From the NCBI GenBank assembly GCA_002292325.1, contig DBBR01000106.1, forward strand, positions 1 to 26,769: DNA of 26,769 nt, in the 5' to 3' direction. The DNA comes from Flavobacteriales bacterium UBA979. GTDB lineage: Bacteria; Bacteroidota; Bacteroidia; Flavobacteriales_D; Sanyastnellaceae. This document shows positions 25,278 to 26,769 of this stretch, one piece after another. Position numbers and translations under genes: made by a program. The notes under the pieces were generated by a model, which was not told where the DNA came from, made no database searches, and was given only the letters and a program-made list of their open reading frames with translations. The first letter of the stretch is position 1; the number at the start of each line of letters is the position of its first letter.

Positions 25278-25310
25278 TTGACTAAAAAAAGGCCTTAATC
25301 CATACTTTTG
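25278..25310 (+). promoter_or_regulatory. Promoter of the secreted Cys-repeat protein
   Basis: TTG at 25278-25280 and an exact -7 box TACTTTTG at 25303-25310 are separated by 22 bp, within the spacing reported for Bacteroidota promoters (TTG, 17-23 bp, TAnnTTTG). This is the only site in the window with both elements. The predicted leader to the ATG at 25392 is about 75 nt, much longer than for the housekeeping genes here. Confidence 0.6.
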
Positions 25311-25391
25311 TAGGCTTTGTCTTGATTATTTAAGCAAAATGTAAGACCTTATTCAGTCAAGCGGTCGTTTGATGAGAATCCATTTTAACTG

Positions 25392-26769
25392 ATGTCATTG
25401 CATCTGTCCAGTCCTTTTCGTTTGGGGAGCATCCTTTTCTTGATGGCGGTTTCCTGCTTCACAGCGCGCGCCCAAGAAACAGAGACGGGATGCACGGACT
25501 TTTGGGCCTGCAACTTCAACGATGAAGCGACAGAAGATGACGGAACATGCGAATACCTTTCTTGCTTGGGCTGTACCAATCAATACGCTTGCAATTACGA
25601 CCCGCTGGCATTCTACAACGATGGCACATGCGAGTACCTGAGTTGCGTGGGGTGCATGGCCGAACTGGCGTGCAATTTCGATCCCTTCGCTCTGGTGCCC
25701 AATACCGCGGCATGCGACTTCGAGAGTTGCGTGGGATGCACCGATTTCACCGCGTGTACGTTTGATCCCGAAGCAACATTGACAGATCTCAATGAATGCG
25801 AATACCCTGAAAGTGGCTTTGATTGTGCTGGCAATCCGACAGGCTGCACAGGATGTGAGCCTGTATTTTTGACGAATCTGCCTTTCACCACCGTGAATTG
25901 CGTCGATGAGTTCTCTTTGGTTCCTCAAGAGGGGATTCTTGCTGTAAACGGATGCACAGGGGATACCCTCGACGTCCATTCGTTTGCGGTGGATGTGACC
26001 AATAACTATACAAACAATCTAGGAGTTACCGCCAATGGCATCGGACCAGATGGCGCTATACGTGTGTTTGGTCTCAGTGCACTCGGCTTGGCAAATTCTG
26101 ATTACTTCGTTGAGACTTTTCCTTTGCTCGTGACACGGTATGCAAATGGCATCGCTGTTGTGAATGGCCAAGTTCACAATGTTCTCAACCCCAATTTAAT
26201 CTGGAATGTCCACATGGTACTCGAAAACCCGGTCTTGGGCAACGAGTGGTTAGACCAAAACCCTGAAGCCAGCTTCGTCACGGCTTATGGATGTTCGGTG
26301 GATACAAGCGAGGTAGTGACCTACCAGTTGTCTCATGAACATTCATTCTTGATCGGCGCCGGAGGGTATGAAGGCTCTTACTTGCAGCTCTCTCACATGC
26401 CCTTCAACGACAGCAAACGTTTCCAATTGGGAAACAGCGGAAACAGTGTCAACTGCAACTACGGCTTAGGCGGTTGGTTTGCTTGGGAAGGACGCGTTTT
26501 GGAGACGGAGGTGAACGGAATGAGCGGGGACTTGGTCATTGACCTGGGAGACGACATTACAAACGAAGTCGCCTGCGGCAGCGAAATGGTTGGTTATTTT
26601 CATCATTCCCTCAATGCGGAATGCGGCTTGTTCAGTGAAACCATTCAAGTTTTTGCTCGGTCTGATCAGGAAGCTCCGCAATGGAATAGCACGGCTTGTG
26701 AGGATGCTGTTTCCCTGTGCTTTGATAGTGACACCCAAACAACGTCAATTCCTTCCCCTTGTGCTTTTG
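25392..26769 (+). CDS. Secreted Cys-rich repeat protein, 5' part (runs off right edge)
   Basis: Open from ATG 25392 to the window end (459 codons, no stop). Residues 1-27 are a signal peptide (hydrophobic LGSILFLMAVSC, cleavage near ARA-QE). Residues 33-136 hold four tandem units of 27-28 residues of the type G-C-T-x-x-x-A-C-N-F/Y-D-P-x-A-x-x-x-D-G-T-C-E-Y-x-x-C, starting at Cys34, 61, 88 and 116. This repeat is common in large secreted or cell-surface proteins of marine Bacteroidota; the Asp/Asn-rich, disulfide-capable pattern suggests calcium or structural roles. A domain of about 280 residues follows, rich in Gly, Asn and hydrophobic strands, with a possible Ig/HYR-like start near SDQEAPQW. 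Such proteins often end with a type IX secretion sorting domain, which would lie outside the window. Function unknown. Confidence 0.85.
   Translation, partial: MSLHLSSPFRLGSILFLMAVSCFTARAQETETGCTDFWACNFNDEATEDDGTCEYLSCLGCTNQYACNYDPLAFYNDGTCEYLSCVGCMAELACNFDPFALVPNTAACDFESCVGCTDFTACTFDPEATLTDLNECEYPESGFDCAGNPTGCTGCEPVFLTNLPFTTVNCVDEFSLVPQEGILAVNGCTGDTLDVHSFAVDVTNNYTNNLGVTANGIGPDGAIRVFGLSALGLANSDYFVETFPLLVTRYANGIAVVNGQVHNVLNPNLIWNVHMVLENPVLGNEWLDQNPEASFVTAYGCSVDTSEVVTYQLSHEHSFLIGAGGYEGSYLQLSHMPFNDSKRFQLGNSGNSVNCNYGLGGWFAWEGRVLETEVNGMSGDLVIDLGDDITNEVACGSEMVGYFHHSLNAECGLFSETIQVFARSDQEAPQWNSTACEDAVSLCFDSDTQTTSIPSPCAF

Noticed and set aside
25261..25391. Gap after leuS examined for a tRNA, small RNA or terminator
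   Set aside because: No cloverleaf or stable hairpin with a T-run was found; only an AAGGCCTT palindrome and the promoter reported separately.
25395..25979. Minus-strand open frame of 194 codons opposite the secreted protein
   Set aside because: It is the mirror of the Cys-repeat region, so its apparent repeats come from the plus-strand gene; the plus frame has a signal peptide and a promoter.

Overview
The window reads as a gene-dense piece of a Bacteroidota chromosome, most likely a free-living (marine-type) Flavobacteriales relative. Several signs agree: a three-domain 'long' IspG; the lspA–dksA-like–ileS cluster; the pyk–IPExxxVDY–rnc–fabF–acpP cluster; a DksA-like protein that has lost most zinc ligands; DUF349 and RecX proteins; an outer-membrane TonB receptor with an N-terminal beta-sandwich; a secreted protein with GCT-xxx-ACNYDP-type Cys repeats; and TAnnTTTG promoter boxes in place of E. 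coli-type -10 boxes. No rRNA, tRNA, CRISPR array, insertion sequence or prophage gene was seen, and no stretch longer than about 130 bp lacks a gene.

Layout. Bases 1-2551 (minus): recO, then the 5' part of a TonB-dependent receptor that runs off the left edge. 2644-4593 (plus): ispG of the MEP isoprenoid pathway. 4625-9063 (minus): ileS, a DksA/TraR-like regulator, lspA. 9125-13298 (minus): acpP, fabF, rnc, an IPExxxVDY-family protein, pyk; this joins fatty-acid elongation, RNA processing and lower glycolysis in one run. 13396-15594 (minus): mlaE-like permease, mlaF-like ATPase and, overlapping it by ATGA, a flavoprotein with the substrate-lid residues of iodotyrosine deiodinase. 15658-16965 (plus): a small lipoprotein and manC. 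16973-19944 (minus): recX, prfB, fumC. 20028-21770 (plus): a five-repeat DUF349 protein. 21774-22403 (minus): a NodB-type polysaccharide deacetylase. 22457-25267 (plus): leuS. 25392-end (plus): the start of a secreted Cys-rich repeat protein.

Most of the window is conserved housekeeping and I see no clear new multi-gene defence or mobile system. The points most worth a second look are the deiodinase-like flavoprotein coupled to the MlaEF pair, the 67-residue CxC-P-W lipoprotein directly ahead of manC, the secreted repeat protein, and -7 promoter boxes only 4-20 nt from start codons, which imply very short or absent 5' leaders. Several start codons were moved from the longest open frame: recO, pyk, mlaE, iyd-like, prfB, recX and the deacetylase.
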